The notes under the pieces were generated by a model. That model saw only the letters and a program-made list of their open reading frames with translations. It ran no database searches and had not been told where the DNA came from. A stretch of 64,000 nt of DNA, from positions 62,001-126,000 of the forward strand of contig JAGXFR010000049.1 of NCBI GenBank assembly GCA_024637155.1, given 5' to 3'. Numbering within the stretch: the first letter of the stretch is position 1; each line of letters starts with the position of its first letter. The DNA comes from Burkholderiaceae bacterium (lineage in GTDB: Bacteria > Pseudomonadota > Gammaproteobacteria > Burkholderiales > Burkholderiaceae_E). The position numbers and the translations under genes are program-made. This document shows, piece after piece, positions 41,148 to 50,818 of the stretch.

Positions 41148-41909
41148 CTACAACCCCAAATAAGCCTCCCGCACCCGCGGATCCGCGAGCAGTTCCTGCC
41201 CGCTGCCTTCCAACGCCACGCGCCCGTTCTCCAGCACATAGGCCCGGTTGGCGAGCTTGAGCGAGGCGGCGACGTTCTGCTCGACGAGCAGGATGGTCAT
41301 CCCCTCGTCGTGCAGGGTGCGGATGGTGCGCAGCACGTCGGCGACGACTGCGGGGGCGAGCCCGAGCGAGGGCTCGTCGAACATGATCAGGCGCGGCGCG
41401 CCCATCAGGCAGCGGCCGATGGCGAGCATCTGCTGCTCGCCGCCCGAGAGGGTGCCGGCGAGCTGGTTGCTGCGCTCGCCAAGCCGGGGGAACATCGCGA
41501 GCACCTTGGCCATCGTCCGGGCGGCGCCGGCGCGCGCACGCGGGAGCATCGCGCCCATTTCGAGATTCTCGTGCACGGTGAGCGTGGGGAAGATCTGCCG
41601 GCCCTCGGCCACCTGGCCGATGCCCAGGTTGCAGGTGCGATGGCTCTCAAAGCCGGCGATCTCGGTGCCGTCGAAGGCGACCGAGCCGCTGCGCGCGGGC
41701 ACGATCCCGGCGATCGCGCTGATCAGCGAGGTCTTCCCGGCACCGTTGGCCCCGATGATCGCGACGATCTCGCCCTCGCCCACCTCGAGCGACACGCTCT
41801 CGAGCGCCTGCGCATCCCCGTAGCAGACGCACAGGTCGCGCACGACGAGCAGCCGGCGGTACGACCCGTCGGGCGCGCGCGTCGCTGCCAGGGAAGTGTC
41901 GGAATTCAT
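41148..41909 (-). CDS. livF: Branched-chain-type ABC importer ATPase LivF
   Basis: This 253-residue ABC ATPase of the LivF subfamily powers import through LivH/LivM. Walker A is GANGAGKTSLISAIAG, the signature is LSGGEQQMLAIGRCLM and Walker B is LIMFDEPSLGLAP; the switch region reads MTILLVEQNVAASL. It is the last gene of livK-H-M-G-F and starts one base into the livG stop (TGATG). With an acyl-CoA ligase upstream, the substrate may be a carboxylic or aromatic acid rather than an amino acid. Confidence 0.93.
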   Translation of the reverse strand: MNSDTSLAATRAPDGSYRRLLVVRDLCVCYGDAQALESVSLEVGEGEIVAIIGANGAGKTSLISAIAGIVPARSGSVAFDGTEIAGFESHRTCNLGIGQVAEGRQIFPTLTVHENLEMGAMLPRARAGAARTMAKVLAMFPRLGERSNQLAGTLSGGEQQMLAIGRCLMGAPRLIMFDEPSLGLAPAVVADVLRTIRTLHDEGMTILLVEQNVAASLKLANRAYVLENGRVALEGSGQELLADPRVREAYLGL

Positions 41910-42679
41910 CAGGCCACCGCCTCGCTCCCCAGATAGCTCTCGAGCACCTTCGGGTCGCGCGTCACCTCGTCGGGCGTGCCCGCGGCGATGATCTCGCCGT
42001 GGTGCAGCACGTAGACGCGCCCGGCGAGCGCCATCACCGCGCGCATCACGTGTTCGATCAGCAGGATGGTGACCCCCTGCTCGGCGTTCAACTTGCGAAA
42101 GGCGCGCACCATCACGTCGGTCTCGGTCGGGCGCAGCCCGGCCATCACCTCATCGAGCAACAGCAATTGCGGCTCGGTGGCCAGCGCGCGCGCCACCTCG
42201 AGGCGCTTTCGATCGGGCAGCGTCAGGCTCGCCGCCGGCCAGTGCCGCAGCCCCCACATGCCGAGCGCCTGCAGCGCGCGCTGCGCGCGCACCTGGGCGA
42301 GGTCGGCGTCGGGCGTGCCCCGAAAGCCTCCGACCATCGCATTCTCGAGCACCGACATGTCGGCGAAGGGCTTGACGATCTGGAAGGTGCGCCCGATCCC
42401 GAGCGCGCACACCTGGTCGGGACGCAGCCCGGCGAGTTCGCAGCCGTTGAACCGGATGCTGCCGGTATCGGGCGCCAGCGTTCCGGCCATCAGGTTGAAG
42501 AGCGTCGTCTTGCCGGCCCCGTTGGGGCCGATCAGCGCGACGATCTCGCCCTGCGCGACCTCGAGCGAGGCCTCGGCAACGGCCATCAGTCCGCGAAAGC
42601 TCTTCGACACCGCGGCAACGCGCAACTGGGGCTCGGCGCCGCTCGCGCTCGGAGGCGGACGCCCGCGTTCACTCATCAT
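41909..42679 (-). CDS. livG: Branched-chain-type ABC importer ATPase LivG
   Basis: This ABC ATPase of about 256 residues belongs to the LivG subfamily. It has Walker A GPNGAGKTTLFNLMAGTLAP, the LivG-specific GIGRTFQIVKPFADMSVLEN, LTLPDRKRLEVARALATEP as a signature variant lacking the usual LSGG, and Walker B LLLLDEVMAGLRPTE. The signature starting LTLPDRK instead of LSGGxQ is a departure from many homologues but occurs in this subfamily. I start at ATG 42679, overlapping livM by 11 bases. Confidence 0.92.
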   Translation of the reverse strand: MMSERGRPPPSASGAEPQLRVAAVSKSFRGLMAVAEASLEVAQGEIVALIGPNGAGKTTLFNLMAGTLAPDTGSIRFNGCELAGLRPDQVCALGIGRTFQIVKPFADMSVLENAMVGGFRGTPDADLAQVRAQRALQALGMWGLRHWPAASLTLPDRKRLEVARALATEPQLLLLDEVMAGLRPTETDVMVRAFRKLNAEQGVTILLIEHVMRAVMALAGRVYVLHHGEIIAAGTPDEVTRDPKVLESYLGSEAVA

Positions 42680-43721
42680 CGCGCCCCCCCTTCGCTTCCA
42701 GCTCGGCGCGGCTGCGCACGAAGCCCAGCCGCCGCGCGATCCCGGGCCACACCCCGTGCGGCATGAACATGATCGACAGGCCGAGCGCAACGCCGTAGAG
42801 GATCTGCTTGACGCCGGGCACGTCGATCTCGAACGCGTCGAGCCCGTGCGTGATGCCCTCGGAGAGCAGCGTCAGGATCACAGCGCCTAGCACCGGCCCG
42901 AAGAGTGTCCCGATGCCCCCGATGATCGGCGCGAGAATGATCTCGATCGAGCGGCTCATCGCGAAGATCTGCTCGGGAAACAGGTTGTTGTAATAGAAGG
43001 CGTAGAAGACTCCCGCCAGGGCCGTCAGCCCGCCGGAGATCTGCACCGCGAACATCTTGTAGCGAAAGGTCGGCACGCCTGCCGCGCGCGCGGCCTCCTC
43101 GTTGTCGCGGATGGCTCGAAAGTAGAAGCCGGCCCGGCTGCGCAGCAGCCATGCGGAGAGCAGGAACGCGAACACCGTGAGCCCAAGCGCAAGGTAGTAG
43201 AACATCCACGGCCCGCCGCGCAGGTTGAGCCAGTCGCGCGTGCCCCCCTCCGCGACCCGCAGGAAAAAGCCCCCCGAACCGCCGACCCAGTTGAAATGAT
43301 CGAAACCGATCCGCGTGAACTCGGCAAACGCAATGGTCAGCAGCGCGAAGTAGGTGCCGCCGATCCCGAAGCGAAACGCGAGCCAGCCGATGAACGATGC
43401 GGCGAGCACGCAGACCGCCACGGCCACGAGCATCCCGATCCACGGCACGATGCCGAAGTGCTGGTATAGCGCCGCGGCAGTGTAGGCGCCCAGCCCGACA
43501 TAGAGTGCGTGCCCGAGCGAAAGCTGGCCGCAGAAACCCATCATGATGTTCCACGCCAGTCCGACAAAGGCGAGGAACAGGATGAGGATCATCACCGAGA
43601 GCACGTAGCGGTCGGCCACGGTGGGCACCACCGCGAGCACGGCGAACAGGCCAAGGAGCGCAAGGCGCGAACGCGCCGGCGCGTCGGTCCAGGCGGCGCG
43701 CAGCGGGGATCCGATCGCCAT
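42669..43721 (-). CDS. livM: Branched-chain-type ABC importer permease LivM
   Basis: This 350-residue permease has about ten membrane helices. Family blocks include GLAWNIMMGFCGQLSLGHAL near residues 55-75, FRFGIGGTYFALLTIAFAEF, and the EAARAAGVPTFRYKMFAVQI loop that contacts the ATPases. The C-terminal part carries FGPVLGAVILTLLSEG. It pairs with LivH to form the pore, 6 bases after the livH stop. Confidence 0.93.
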   Translation of the reverse strand: MAIGSPLRAAWTDAPARSRLALLGLFAVLAVVPTVADRYVLSVMILILFLAFVGLAWNIMMGFCGQLSLGHALYVGLGAYTAAALYQHFGIVPWIGMLVAVAVCVLAASFIGWLAFRFGIGGTYFALLTIAFAEFTRIGFDHFNWVGGSGGFFLRVAEGGTRDWLNLRGGPWMFYYLALGLTVFAFLLSAWLLRSRAGFYFRAIRDNEEAARAAGVPTFRYKMFAVQISGGLTALAGVFYAFYYNNLFPEQIFAMSRSIEIILAPIIGGIGTLFGPVLGAVILTLLSEGITHGLDAFEIDVPGVKQILYGVALGLSIMFMPHGVWPGIARRLGFVRSRAELEAKGGRDDE

Positions 43722-43727
43722 GCGCGC

Positions 43728-44597
43728 TTAGCCCCGTCGTCCGAACAGGCCCTGGGGCCGAACCGCGAGCACCAGGATGAGCAACGCGAAGGACAGCATG
43801 CTCTTGGCCGAGGGGGTGATCAGCAGTCCGGCCACCGACTCCGAAACCCCGATCAGCACCCCGCCGGCGAGCGCCCCGACCATCGAGCCCAGTCCGCCGA
43901 TGATCACGATGACGAAGGCGAGCAGTGTGTAGGCCGGCCCCGAGGCGGGCGTGACGTCCACCAGCAGCGTCAGCAGCACGCCGGCCACGCCGACGCACGC
44001 CGTGCCCAGCCCGAAGGTCAGGCCGTAGAGGTGCGGCACGTTGAGCCCGACGACCCGCGCCCCGTGGAGGTTGTCGGCGCAGGCGCGGATCGCCTTGCCG
44101 AAACCGGTGAAGCGAAAGATCGCGAAGAGCACCGCGCAGGCGGCGAGCGCCACCACGGCGCAGATGACGCGTACCTTGTCGATCAGCATCGCCCCCACCT
44201 CGTAGGACTCGAGCGAGTAGTCGACCTGGACATTGCGCGCGTCCGGGCCGAAGGCGACGAGCAGCCCGTTCACCAGCACCAGCGCCACGGCGAGCAGCAG
44301 CATAAACTGCGAGTGCTCGGGACGGTTGATGAACGGGTTGATCAGCCCGCGCTGCAGCACATAGCCGAGCCCGAAGAAGACGAAGGCCACCGGGACGATC
44401 ATCCACAACGGGTCGATGCCCGTCGCCACGAAGGTGACGATGGTGAGGTACATCGCGAGCACCATCAGTTCGCCGTGGGCGAAGTTCACGATGCGCACCA
44501 CGCCGAAGATCACCGAGAGCCCGAGCGCCATCAGCCCATAGACGAGGCCGGTCAGAAAGCCACTGAGGATGATGTTGAGAACGGCTTCGAAGGACAA
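43728..44597 (-). CDS. livH: Branched-chain-type ABC importer permease LivH
   Basis: This permease of about 289 residues with eight membrane helices opens NIILSGFLTGLVYGLMALGL and continues VIFGVVRIVNFAHGELMVLA, the LivH hallmark. The EAA-like loop near FTGFGKAIRACADNLHGARV contacts the ATPases. No ATG is available in the expected place. I use the TTG giving LSFEAVLNIILSG; a TTG at 44651 would put the start inside the hairpin at 44651-44674. It follows livK. Confidence 0.9.
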   Translation of the reverse strand: MSFEAVLNIILSGFLTGLVYGLMALGLSVIFGVVRIVNFAHGELMVLAMYLTIVTFVATGIDPLWMIVPVAFVFFGLGYVLQRGLINPFINRPEHSQFMLLLAVALVLVNGLLVAFGPDARNVQVDYSLESYEVGAMLIDKVRVICAVVALAACAVLFAIFRFTGFGKAIRACADNLHGARVVGLNVPHLYGLTFGLGTACVGVAGVLLTLLVDVTPASGPAYTLLAFVIVIIGGLGSMVGALAGGVLIGVSESVAGLLITPSAKSMLSFALLILVLAVRPQGLFGRRG

Positions 44598-44650
44598 GAT
44601 TCTGGTCTCGCTGTTGCTCGGGCCCGCCGCGTTCCCCGCTGCCGCAGACA

Positions 44651-44674
44651 ACGGCCGGGGTTGCCCCCGGCCGT
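44651..44674. other. Strong intercistronic hairpin between livK and livH
   Basis: Perfect 10-bp stem ACGGCCGGGG / CCCCGGCCGT with a GCAA loop on the transcribed (minus) strand, 23 bases after the livK stop. It has no T-tract, so it is more likely an mRNA-stabilising or attenuating structure that raises binding-protein expression over permease expression than a full terminator. Confidence 0.7.
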
Positions 44675-44696
44675 CTCGTTCAGGTGGGTCGCCGGA

Positions 44697-45941
44697 TCAG
44701 GTTCGCTTGTCCCAGGCGGGCATCGGAAATACCGGCTTCATCTCGGCGTTGGCCGCGGGCAGCACCACGGTCGGGCGCAGGTTGCGGTTCTGGATGCACG
44801 CCGAGGCGATTTCGGTGTTCTGCCCCTTCTCGTTGAAGCGGATCGGACCGCCCAGCATCACCCGCTCGGCGATGTTGGTCGTGCGGATCGCGGCGGTGAG
44901 CGGCTCGCTGTCCGCACTGCCGGCGCGCTTGAACGCGTCCGCGCAGATCATCAGCGCCTCGAAGGTGAAGCCGGCGTTCAACGCGTGGAAGAGCAGCTTG
45001 GTGTCGGTGTGTCGCTTCTCGAACACGCGCTGCACGGTCTGGGTGAGCTTCGACTTGGGGTTGTACCAGGGGACGTTGGCGATGCAGTACTCGGAGTACT
45101 TGCCCAGCGCCTTATAGAACTGGTCTTCGTACATTCCCGGCGAACCCGGGCTGATGATGCCCATGGGCGAATAGCGCTGCTTGACCATCTCGCGCACCAG
45201 CAGGATCCCGTCGTTGAGGCGACTCACCAGCATCACGATCTCCGCGCCCGTGGCCTTGGCCTTGGCCACTTCGACCGACAGGTCGCGCGCCGCCGGATCG
45301 TAGGAGATCGTTTCGACCACCTTGAAGGGCAGGAAGTCGAGCCGGGGCAGGATTGCCTTGATGCCGCCCGCCATCGACTGCCCGAAGGTATCGTTGACGT
45401 GCATGAACACGGCGGTGCGCGGCGCGGTCTGGGTCTCCTGGAACAGGTCGCGGAACAGCGCCAGGCCGTTGCGGATCAGGTCGCCCGCAGTCGGGAAATT
45501 GCGGAAGGTGTACTTGTAGCCCTGCTCGGTGATCTGCGGGGCCGCCGCGATGTTGATCACGAAGGGGATCTTGCGCTGTTCGGCCACCTGAGCGATGGCC
45601 GCGGCCGCGCCGCTGTCAAAGGGGCCGACGAGCACGTTCGCGCCTTCGTTGATGAGCTTCTCGGCGTACGCACGCGCCACCTCGACCTTGGTCTCGAAGT
45701 CGACGTTCATCAGCTCGATTTCGACGCCGTACATCTCCTTGAGGATCTCGGGCGCGATGTCGGCGCCACGCTGGCACGACTGCCCGATCTGCGCCTGCGG
45801 TCCGGACTTGGGCAGCAGCACGCCCACCTTGAGTTTCTTGCCCTGCGCACGCACGATCGACGGCGCCAGCGCCGTGGTGGCGCCCACCGCCACCGATCCG
45901 GCGGCCAGCTTGTTGAAATCCCGACGAGTGAAGTTGTCCAT
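44697..45941 (-). CDS. Branched-chain-type ABC importer substrate-binding protein
   Basis: This 414-residue periplasmic binding protein of the LivK/type I fold has a twin-arginine-like signal (TRRDFNKLAAGSVAVGATTA), cleaved near VRAQ. The mature part starts KKLKVGVLLPKSGPQAQIGQ and contains NVLVGPFDSGAAAAIAQVAE. Members with Tat-type signals next to CoA ligases often bind aromatic or other carboxylic acids. It heads the liv operon, with the acyl-CoA synthetase gene 30 bases upstream on the same strand. Confidence 0.9.
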   Translation of the reverse strand: MDNFTRRDFNKLAAGSVAVGATTALAPSIVRAQGKKLKVGVLLPKSGPQAQIGQSCQRGADIAPEILKEMYGVEIELMNVDFETKVEVARAYAEKLINEGANVLVGPFDSGAAAAIAQVAEQRKIPFVINIAAAPQITEQGYKYTFRNFPTAGDLIRNGLALFRDLFQETQTAPRTAVFMHVNDTFGQSMAGGIKAILPRLDFLPFKVVETISYDPAARDLSVEVAKAKATGAEIVMLVSRLNDGILLVREMVKQRYSPMGIISPGSPGMYEDQFYKALGKYSEYCIANVPWYNPKSKLTQTVQRVFEKRHTDTKLLFHALNAGFTFEALMICADAFKRAGSADSEPLTAAIRTTNIAERVMLGGPIRFNEKGQNTEIASACIQNRNLRPTVVLPAANAEMKPVFPMPAWDKRT

Positions 45942-45971
45942 GATTGTCTCCCTCCTCCGTTTTGATTTTGA

Positions 45972-47471
45972 TCAGATTCCCTGCGCCCGCAACACCCGCT
46001 TGAGGATCTTGCCCGTGGCGCTCTTGGGCAGTTCCGTGACGATGTCGACCTGCGCCGGCACCTTGTAACTGGCAATACTACGCGTGCAGAACTCCACCAC
46101 CTGCTCGGGCGCCAGCGTCTGGCCGGGCTTGACCACCACCGCGACCGCCACCTGCTCGCCCTTCACCGGATGCGGCACGCCGTAGACGGCCACTTCCTGC
46201 ACCTCGGGAATCCGATAGAGGTACTGCTCGACTTCGGCCGGCCAGACCTTGAAGCCGGACACGTTGATCATGTCCTTCACCCGGTCGACGATGTAGACGT
46301 AGCCTTCGTCGTCCATCCTGCCGATGTCGCCCGAGTGCAGCCAACCGGTGCGCAGCGCGCGCGCGGTGTCCTCGGGTCGCCCCCAGTATTCCTTCATCAC
46401 GCCGGGGCCGCGGATCACGATCTCGCCCCAGGTGCCGTGCGGCGCCACCCGGTCGTCCTCGTCGAAGATCGCCAGTTCGAAGCCATCGATCGCGCGACCG
46501 ACCGAGCCGAAGCGGTGTTCGTGCAGGTCGTTGTAGCAGGCAAATGGCGAGCACTCGGTGAGCCCGTACCCCTCGAAGATGCGCCGCCCGAAGCGCTCGT
46601 GCCAGCGCCGCGAGATCTCCTCGGGCATCGTCGCGGCGGCCGACATCTCGTAGCGCAGGCTCGCGAGGTCGTAGCCGGAGAGATCCAGCGAGAGCAGGCC
46701 GATGAAGATCGTCGGCACCCCGAAGAACAGGGTGATCTTCTCTTCGGCGACGGCCTTGAGCACGGCGTCGGGGACGAAGCGCCGGAACAGCACCAGCGTC
46801 GCGCCCGCGAGCACGCAGGCATTCATGATGTAGTTCTGGCCGTAGACGTGAAAGAGCGGCAGGAAGCCCGCCAACCGGTCCTCGGCGCGATAGCCCGAAT
46901 ACTTCGCCGCGCTCGCGATGTTCGAGTGCAGGTTCGCCTGCGTCAGCGCGACCCCCTTTGGAAAGCCGGTGGTGCCCGACGAGTAGAGGAGCGCCGCCGG
47001 ATCATCCGGCGCGCAATCGACGAGTTCCGCTGCGCCGGGCGCGGCATCGATCCATTCGTCAAAGCCGACGCTTCCCGCCGGGCGCTCCCCCGGCCCGGCG
47101 ATGACGCGGTGCTCGAGCGCGGCGCAATCGGCGGGGACGAAACCGATCAGTTCGGCGGTGGTCACCACCACGCGCGCGCCGGAGTCGTCGAGCAGAAAGC
47201 GCACTTCCTCGGTCTTGAATACCGAGTTGATCGAAACCGAGATCGCGCCGATCGCCTGGATTCCGAAATAGGCAACGGGGAATTCGGGGATGTTCGGGAG
47301 ATAGATCGCGACCCGGTCGCCCTTGCCGATGCCGGCTGCAGCGAGCGCCGCGCCGAAGCGCCGGGCGCGTCGTGCCAGCTCCGCGTACGTGAGCGTCGTG
47401 CCCTCGAAACGGATCGCAGGTCGCTCGGGCGCAGACTTGGCCTGCGCCACCAGGTATTGCGCGAGATTCAT
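45972..47471 (-). CDS. Acyl-CoA synthetase (AMP-binding, class I adenylate-forming)
   Basis: This 499-residue ligase activates a carboxylic acid to its CoA thioester through an acyl-AMP. It has the P-loop YSSGTTGFPKGVALTQANLH, GYGLTECSPF, SGDIGRMDDEGYVYIVDRVK and the C-terminal catalytic lysine motif KSATGKILKRVLRAQG. Length and the INSVFKTEEVRFLLDDSGAR stretch suit medium-chain or aryl-acid CoA ligases. Next to the liv-type importer it probably traps the imported acid as a CoA ester. The substrate is not determined. Confidence 0.92.
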   Translation of the reverse strand: MNLAQYLVAQAKSAPERPAIRFEGTTLTYAELARRARRFGAALAAAGIGKGDRVAIYLPNIPEFPVAYFGIQAIGAISVSINSVFKTEEVRFLLDDSGARVVVTTAELIGFVPADCAALEHRVIAGPGERPAGSVGFDEWIDAAPGAAELVDCAPDDPAALLYSSGTTGFPKGVALTQANLHSNIASAAKYSGYRAEDRLAGFLPLFHVYGQNYIMNACVLAGATLVLFRRFVPDAVLKAVAEEKITLFFGVPTIFIGLLSLDLSGYDLASLRYEMSAAATMPEEISRRWHERFGRRIFEGYGLTECSPFACYNDLHEHRFGSVGRAIDGFELAIFDEDDRVAPHGTWGEIVIRGPGVMKEYWGRPEDTARALRTGWLHSGDIGRMDDEGYVYIVDRVKDMINVSGFKVWPAEVEQYLYRIPEVQEVAVYGVPHPVKGEQVAVAVVVKPGQTLAPEQVVEFCTRSIASYKVPAQVDIVTELPKSATGKILKRVLRAQGI

Positions 47472-47587
47472 GTCTCCCCCAGTCTGGCCGCCGCGGGTTG
47501 CCCCCGCTCTTGCGGATTTCCACCCGCTCGTTCGGCTCCGGGCCCAACCATAACCGGGAATCCCCGGTCTGTGCCAGTGTTTTTTCG

Positions 47588-48286
47588 CTACGCGACGGCG
47601 CGCACGCGGCCATCGGCCAGCACGCAGGCACGATCGGCGAAGGCCAGCGCGAGCGCTTCATCCGACTCGGTCAGGAGGATGGCCAGACCGTCGGCGCGCA
47701 GCGCGGCGAGCACCGCGTAGACCTCGTCGCGGGTCGGCTCGGCGAGCCCCTGGGTGGGTTCGTCGAGCATCACCAGGCGCGGCGCGCTCATCAGGCAGCG
47801 TCCGATCGCGAGCAGTTGCTGCTCTCCGCCGGAGAGCGTTCCGGCGATCTGGCCGCGCCGCGCGGCCAGCTTCGGGAAGAGCGCGTAGACGCGCTCGAAG
47901 AGCTCTGGCGCGCGGGCACGCGCGCGCGCAATCGTCGCGCCGGCCTTCAGGTTGTCGGCGACGCTGAGCGCCGGGAAGACCTGCCTGCCCGCCGGCACCA
48001 TCGCGACGCCCAGGTTGCACACCCGCGCCGAGTCAAGCCCGGTGATCGCCACGCCGTCCAAGTGGATGGTTCCCCCGGAAACGCGCATCAGCCCCGCGAT
48101 CGTGCTCATCAGCAGCGTCTTGCCGACGCCCTCCTCGCCGAGCAGTGCGAGCGTCTCGCCGGCGCCGAGTTCCAGCGACACATCGGTGATGAGCGGCGTG
48201 CGGCCGTGACCGGCGCGCAGGTTGCGCACCTCGAGCAATTTCGGGACGGCGCGCGCCGGCGCCTCGTGCCGCGCCGGCTCAACCAC
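47588..48286 (-). CDS. Second LivF-like ABC ATPase
   Basis: This ATPase of about 232 residues is similar to LivF. Walker A is GEEGVGKTLLMSTIAGLM, the signature is LSGGEQQLLAIGRCLM and Walker B is LVMLDEPTQGLAEPTRD. The switch region differs: ILLTESDEALALAFAD replaces the usual LLVEQN. No second livG, livH or livM accompanies it, so it may be a spare or modulatory subunit for the adjacent importer. I use a GTG start at 48286; a TTG at 48307 is possible. It overlaps the 3' end of the transglycosylase gene by 8 bases and is separated from the CoA-ligase gene by about 115 bases. Confidence 0.82.
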   Translation of the reverse strand: MVEPARHEAPARAVPKLLEVRNLRAGHGRTPLITDVSLELGAGETLALLGEEGVGKTLLMSTIAGLMRVSGGTIHLDGVAITGLDSARVCNLGVAMVPAGRQVFPALSVADNLKAGATIARARARAPELFERVYALFPKLAARRGQIAGTLSGGEQQLLAIGRCLMSAPRLVMLDEPTQGLAEPTRDEVYAVLAALRADGLAILLTESDEALALAFADRACVLADGRVRAVA

Positions 48287-48986
48287 CGGGTCGGCGTTGC
48301 CCGGCAAGCGCGGGGGGCGCCGCAGGCGGCCGCCCGGGGGTGTGCGCGACGTTCGTGACGCCGCCGAAGGTGCCCGCAGGCCGATACTTCCAGCGATCCC
48401 ACGCGCGCTGCACCAGCTGGGGATACTCGGCGCGACCGAGGCTGCCGTTGTAGCGCCCGAGCGCGCGGAACAGGTCGCCGTTCTCGATGTCGAGGTAGTG
48501 GCGCAGGATCACGGAACCGTAGCGCAGGTTGGCGCGCATGTCGAAGAGCGCCGGGCGACTCCGGTCGCCGATCACATCGGTCCAGAAGGGCATCACCTGC
48601 ATGTAGCCGCGCGCACCGGCACTCGAGACCGCGTACTTGCGGAAATTGCTCTCGACCTCGATCAGGCCGAGCACCAGTTCGGGCTCCAGCCCGGCGCGCT
48701 GGGCCTCGTAGCGCACGGCCTTGAGGAACTCGATGCGCTGCCGGTAGTCGGGCTTCCAGCGTCGCGGCAGCCGGGCGGACATCTGGTCGAGCCAGTCGAT
48801 CTTCTCCGCGACGGAGCGGAACTGCGGCTCCGGATCGCTGCGCTCGGCCACGGCCGCAGCGAGCGCCGTGCGCACCGAGGCCGCCATCGGTTCGTAGTTC
48901 TGCGCGCCGCCCCAGGCCGCGGAACTGCCCAGCCCGGCGCAAACGGTGAGCGCGGCGGCGAGGAAGAAACGGGGGACGATCGGCAT
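48279..48986 (-). CDS. Lytic transglycosylase (Slt/GH23 type)
   Basis: This 235-residue exported murein hydrolase has a signal peptide (FFLAAALTVCAGLGSSAAWG) and a C-terminal GH23 domain. The catalytic Glu lies in LGLIEVESNFRKYAVSSAGA, followed by RGYMQVMPFWTDVIG and LGRYNGSLGRAEYP. It cleaves glycan strands to 1,6-anhydro products, the substrates recycled through AmpD and Mpl elsewhere in the window. Position directly after proS is conserved in Betaproteobacteria. An alternative GTG at 48998 would abut the proS stop. Confidence 0.9.
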   Translation of the reverse strand: MPIVPRFFLAAALTVCAGLGSSAAWGGAQNYEPMAASVRTALAAAVAERSDPEPQFRSVAEKIDWLDQMSARLPRRWKPDYRQRIEFLKAVRYEAQRAGLEPELVLGLIEVESNFRKYAVSSAGARGYMQVMPFWTDVIGDRSRPALFDMRANLRYGSVILRHYLDIENGDLFRALGRYNGSLGRAEYPQLVQRAWDRWKYRPAGTFGGVTNVAHTPGRPPAAPPALAGQRRPGG

Positions 48987-48998
48987 GATCACAGGCAC

Positions 48999-50753
48999 TC
49001 AGTTCGCGGGGGTGAGCTCGCGCAGGCGCGCCAGCACCCGGGCGGCGGCCTCGTCGAGCGGCGCCGTCGTGTTGACCATTCCGCGGCGCTCGAGCAGTTC
49101 GAGCTGCCCTTCCTTCAGGCTGCGCTCGCCCACGGTCACGCGCAGCGGCACGCCGATCAACTCCCACTCGGCGAACATCACGCCCGGGCGCTCGTCCCGA
49201 TCGTCGAGCAGCACGTCCGCGCCGGCTGCCACCAGATCCGCGTAGATGCGATCGGCGGCTTCGCGCACGGCGTCCGACTTGCGATAGCCCAGCGGCACGA
49301 TCACCACCTCGAAGGGCGCGATCGGCACCGGCCAGATGATGCCGCGTTCATCGTGGTTCTGCTCGATGGCCGCGCCCAGCAGGCGCGTGACGCCGATGCC
49401 GTAGCAGCCCATCTCGATCACCTTACTCTTGCCGTCGTCGTCGACGAAGGTGGCGCCCATCGCCTCGGAGTACTTGGTGCCCAGATAGAACACATGGCCC
49501 ACCTCGATGCCCCGCTGGATCGCGAGCGCGCCCTTGCCGTCGGGGGACGGATCTCCGGCCACCACGTTGCGGATGTCGGCGACGAGCGGCTCGGCGAGGT
49601 CGCGTCCCCAATTGACTCCCGTGTAGTGGAAGTCGTTCTCGTTCGCGCCGCAGACGAAATCGCTCATGTTCGCCACGGTGCGATCGGCCACCACCGTGAC
49701 CGGCCGGCGCGTGCCGATCGGCCCGAGATAACCGGGCGCGCACCCGAATGTGTCGATGATCTCCGTTTCACTCGCAAACCGGAACCCCGCGAGGCCGGGC
49801 ACCTTGCCGGCCTTGACCTCGTTCAGGTCATGGTCTCCGCGCACCAGCAGCAGCCAGATTGCAGCACCCGTGACCGCACCCTGCCCGTTCCGGCGATCGA
49901 CCGCGAGCACCAGCGACTTGACGGTGCGCGCGAGCGGCAGGCCGAGCAGTTCGGCGACATCTTCGCACTTTGCGCGCCCGGGAGTGGGCGTCTTGACCAT
50001 CGCCTCGCCGGCCGGCGGGCGTGCGGCGACGAGCGGCAGGGCCTCGGCCAGTTCCACGTTGGCCGCGAAGTCCGACTCCGGACACCAGGCGATCGCATCT
50101 TCCCCGGTATCGGCGATCACCTGGAACTCGTGGCTCGCCGAGCCCCCGATCGCCCCGGTGTCGGCCGCGACCGTGCGGAATTCCAGGCCCATGCGCGTGA
50201 AGGTGCGGGTGTAGGCGTCATACATCGCCTGATAGCTGACCAGCGCGCGCTCGTGGTCCCGATCGAACGAGTAGGCATCCTTCATCGTGAACTCGCGCCC
50301 GCGCATCACCCCGAAGCGCGGCCGACGCTCGTCGCGGAACTTGGTTTGAATGTGGTAGAAATTCTTGGGCATCTGTCGGTAGCTGCGAATTTCCTGGCGC
50401 GCGATGTCGGTGATCACCTCCTCGGAGGTCGGCTGGATGATGAAGTCGCGGCCGTGACGGTCCTTGAGCCGCAGCAGTTCCGGCCCGTACTGCTCCCAGC
50501 GCCCCGACTCCATCCACAGTTCGGCCGGCTGCACCACCGGCATCAGCAGTTCGATCGCGCCGGCGCGGTTCATCTCTTCACGGATGATGCCCTCGATCTT
50601 GCGGATCACCCGCAGCCCCATCGGCAGGTAGTTGTAGACCCCTCCGGCGATGCGCTTGATCATTCCGGCACGCGTCATCAGCCGATGGCTGACGATTTCG
50701 GCGTCGCCGGGAGCTTCCTTGAGGGTCGAGATATGGAACCGGGATGCTTTCAT
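48999..50753 (-). CDS. proS: Prolyl-tRNA synthetase, bacterial type with editing domain
   Basis: ProS charges tRNA-Pro. The 584 residues start [20 protein letters not shown]. Class II motif 2 is seen in [20 protein letters not shown] and motif 3 near [18 protein letters not shown]. The YbaK-like editing insertion (about residues 225-390) that hydrolyses Ala-tRNA-Pro is present, as is the anticodon-binding C-terminal domain. It is divergent from rppH with a 65-base gap. Confidence 0.96.
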   Translation of the reverse strand: MKASRFHISTLKEAPGDAEIVSHRLMTRAGMIKRIAGGVYNYLPMGLRVIRKIEGIIREEMNRAGAIELLMPVVQPAELWMESGRWEQYGPELLRLKDRHGRDFIIQPTSEEVITDIARQEIRSYRQMPKNFYHIQTKFRDERRPRFGVMRGREFTMKDAYSFDRDHERALVSYQAMYDAYTRTFTRMGLEFRTVAADTGAIGGSASHEFQVIADTGEDAIAWCPESDFAANVELAEALPLVAARPPAGEAMVKTPTPGRAKCEDVAELLGLPLARTVKSLVLAVDRRNGQGAVTGAAIWLLLVRGDHDLNEVKAGKVPGLAGFRFASETEIIDTFGCAPGYLGPIGTRRPVTVVADRTVANMSDFVCGANENDFHYTGVNWGRDLAEPLVADIRNVVAGDPSPDGKGALAIQRGIEVGHVFYLGTKYSEAMGATFVDDDGKSKVIEMGCYGIGVTRLLGAAIEQNHDERGIIWPVPIAPFEVVIVPLGYRKSDAVREAADRIYADLVAAGADVLLDDRDERPGVMFAEWELIGVPLRVTVGERSLKEGQLELLERRGMVNTTAPLDEAAARVLARLRELTPAN

Positions 50754-50779
50754 GGGGCTGATGTGCCTCGGGGGGATCG

Positions 50780-50785
50780 TATAAT
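50780..50785 (+). promoter_or_regulatory. Candidate -10 element for rppH
   Basis: A perfect TATAAT lies 34 bases before the rppH ATG in the gap to proS. No good -35 box is seen at the right spacing. Confidence 0.45.
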
Positions 50786-50818
50786 CGAACGAATTCTAAA
50801 GTATCGAGGGGTTCGGCC

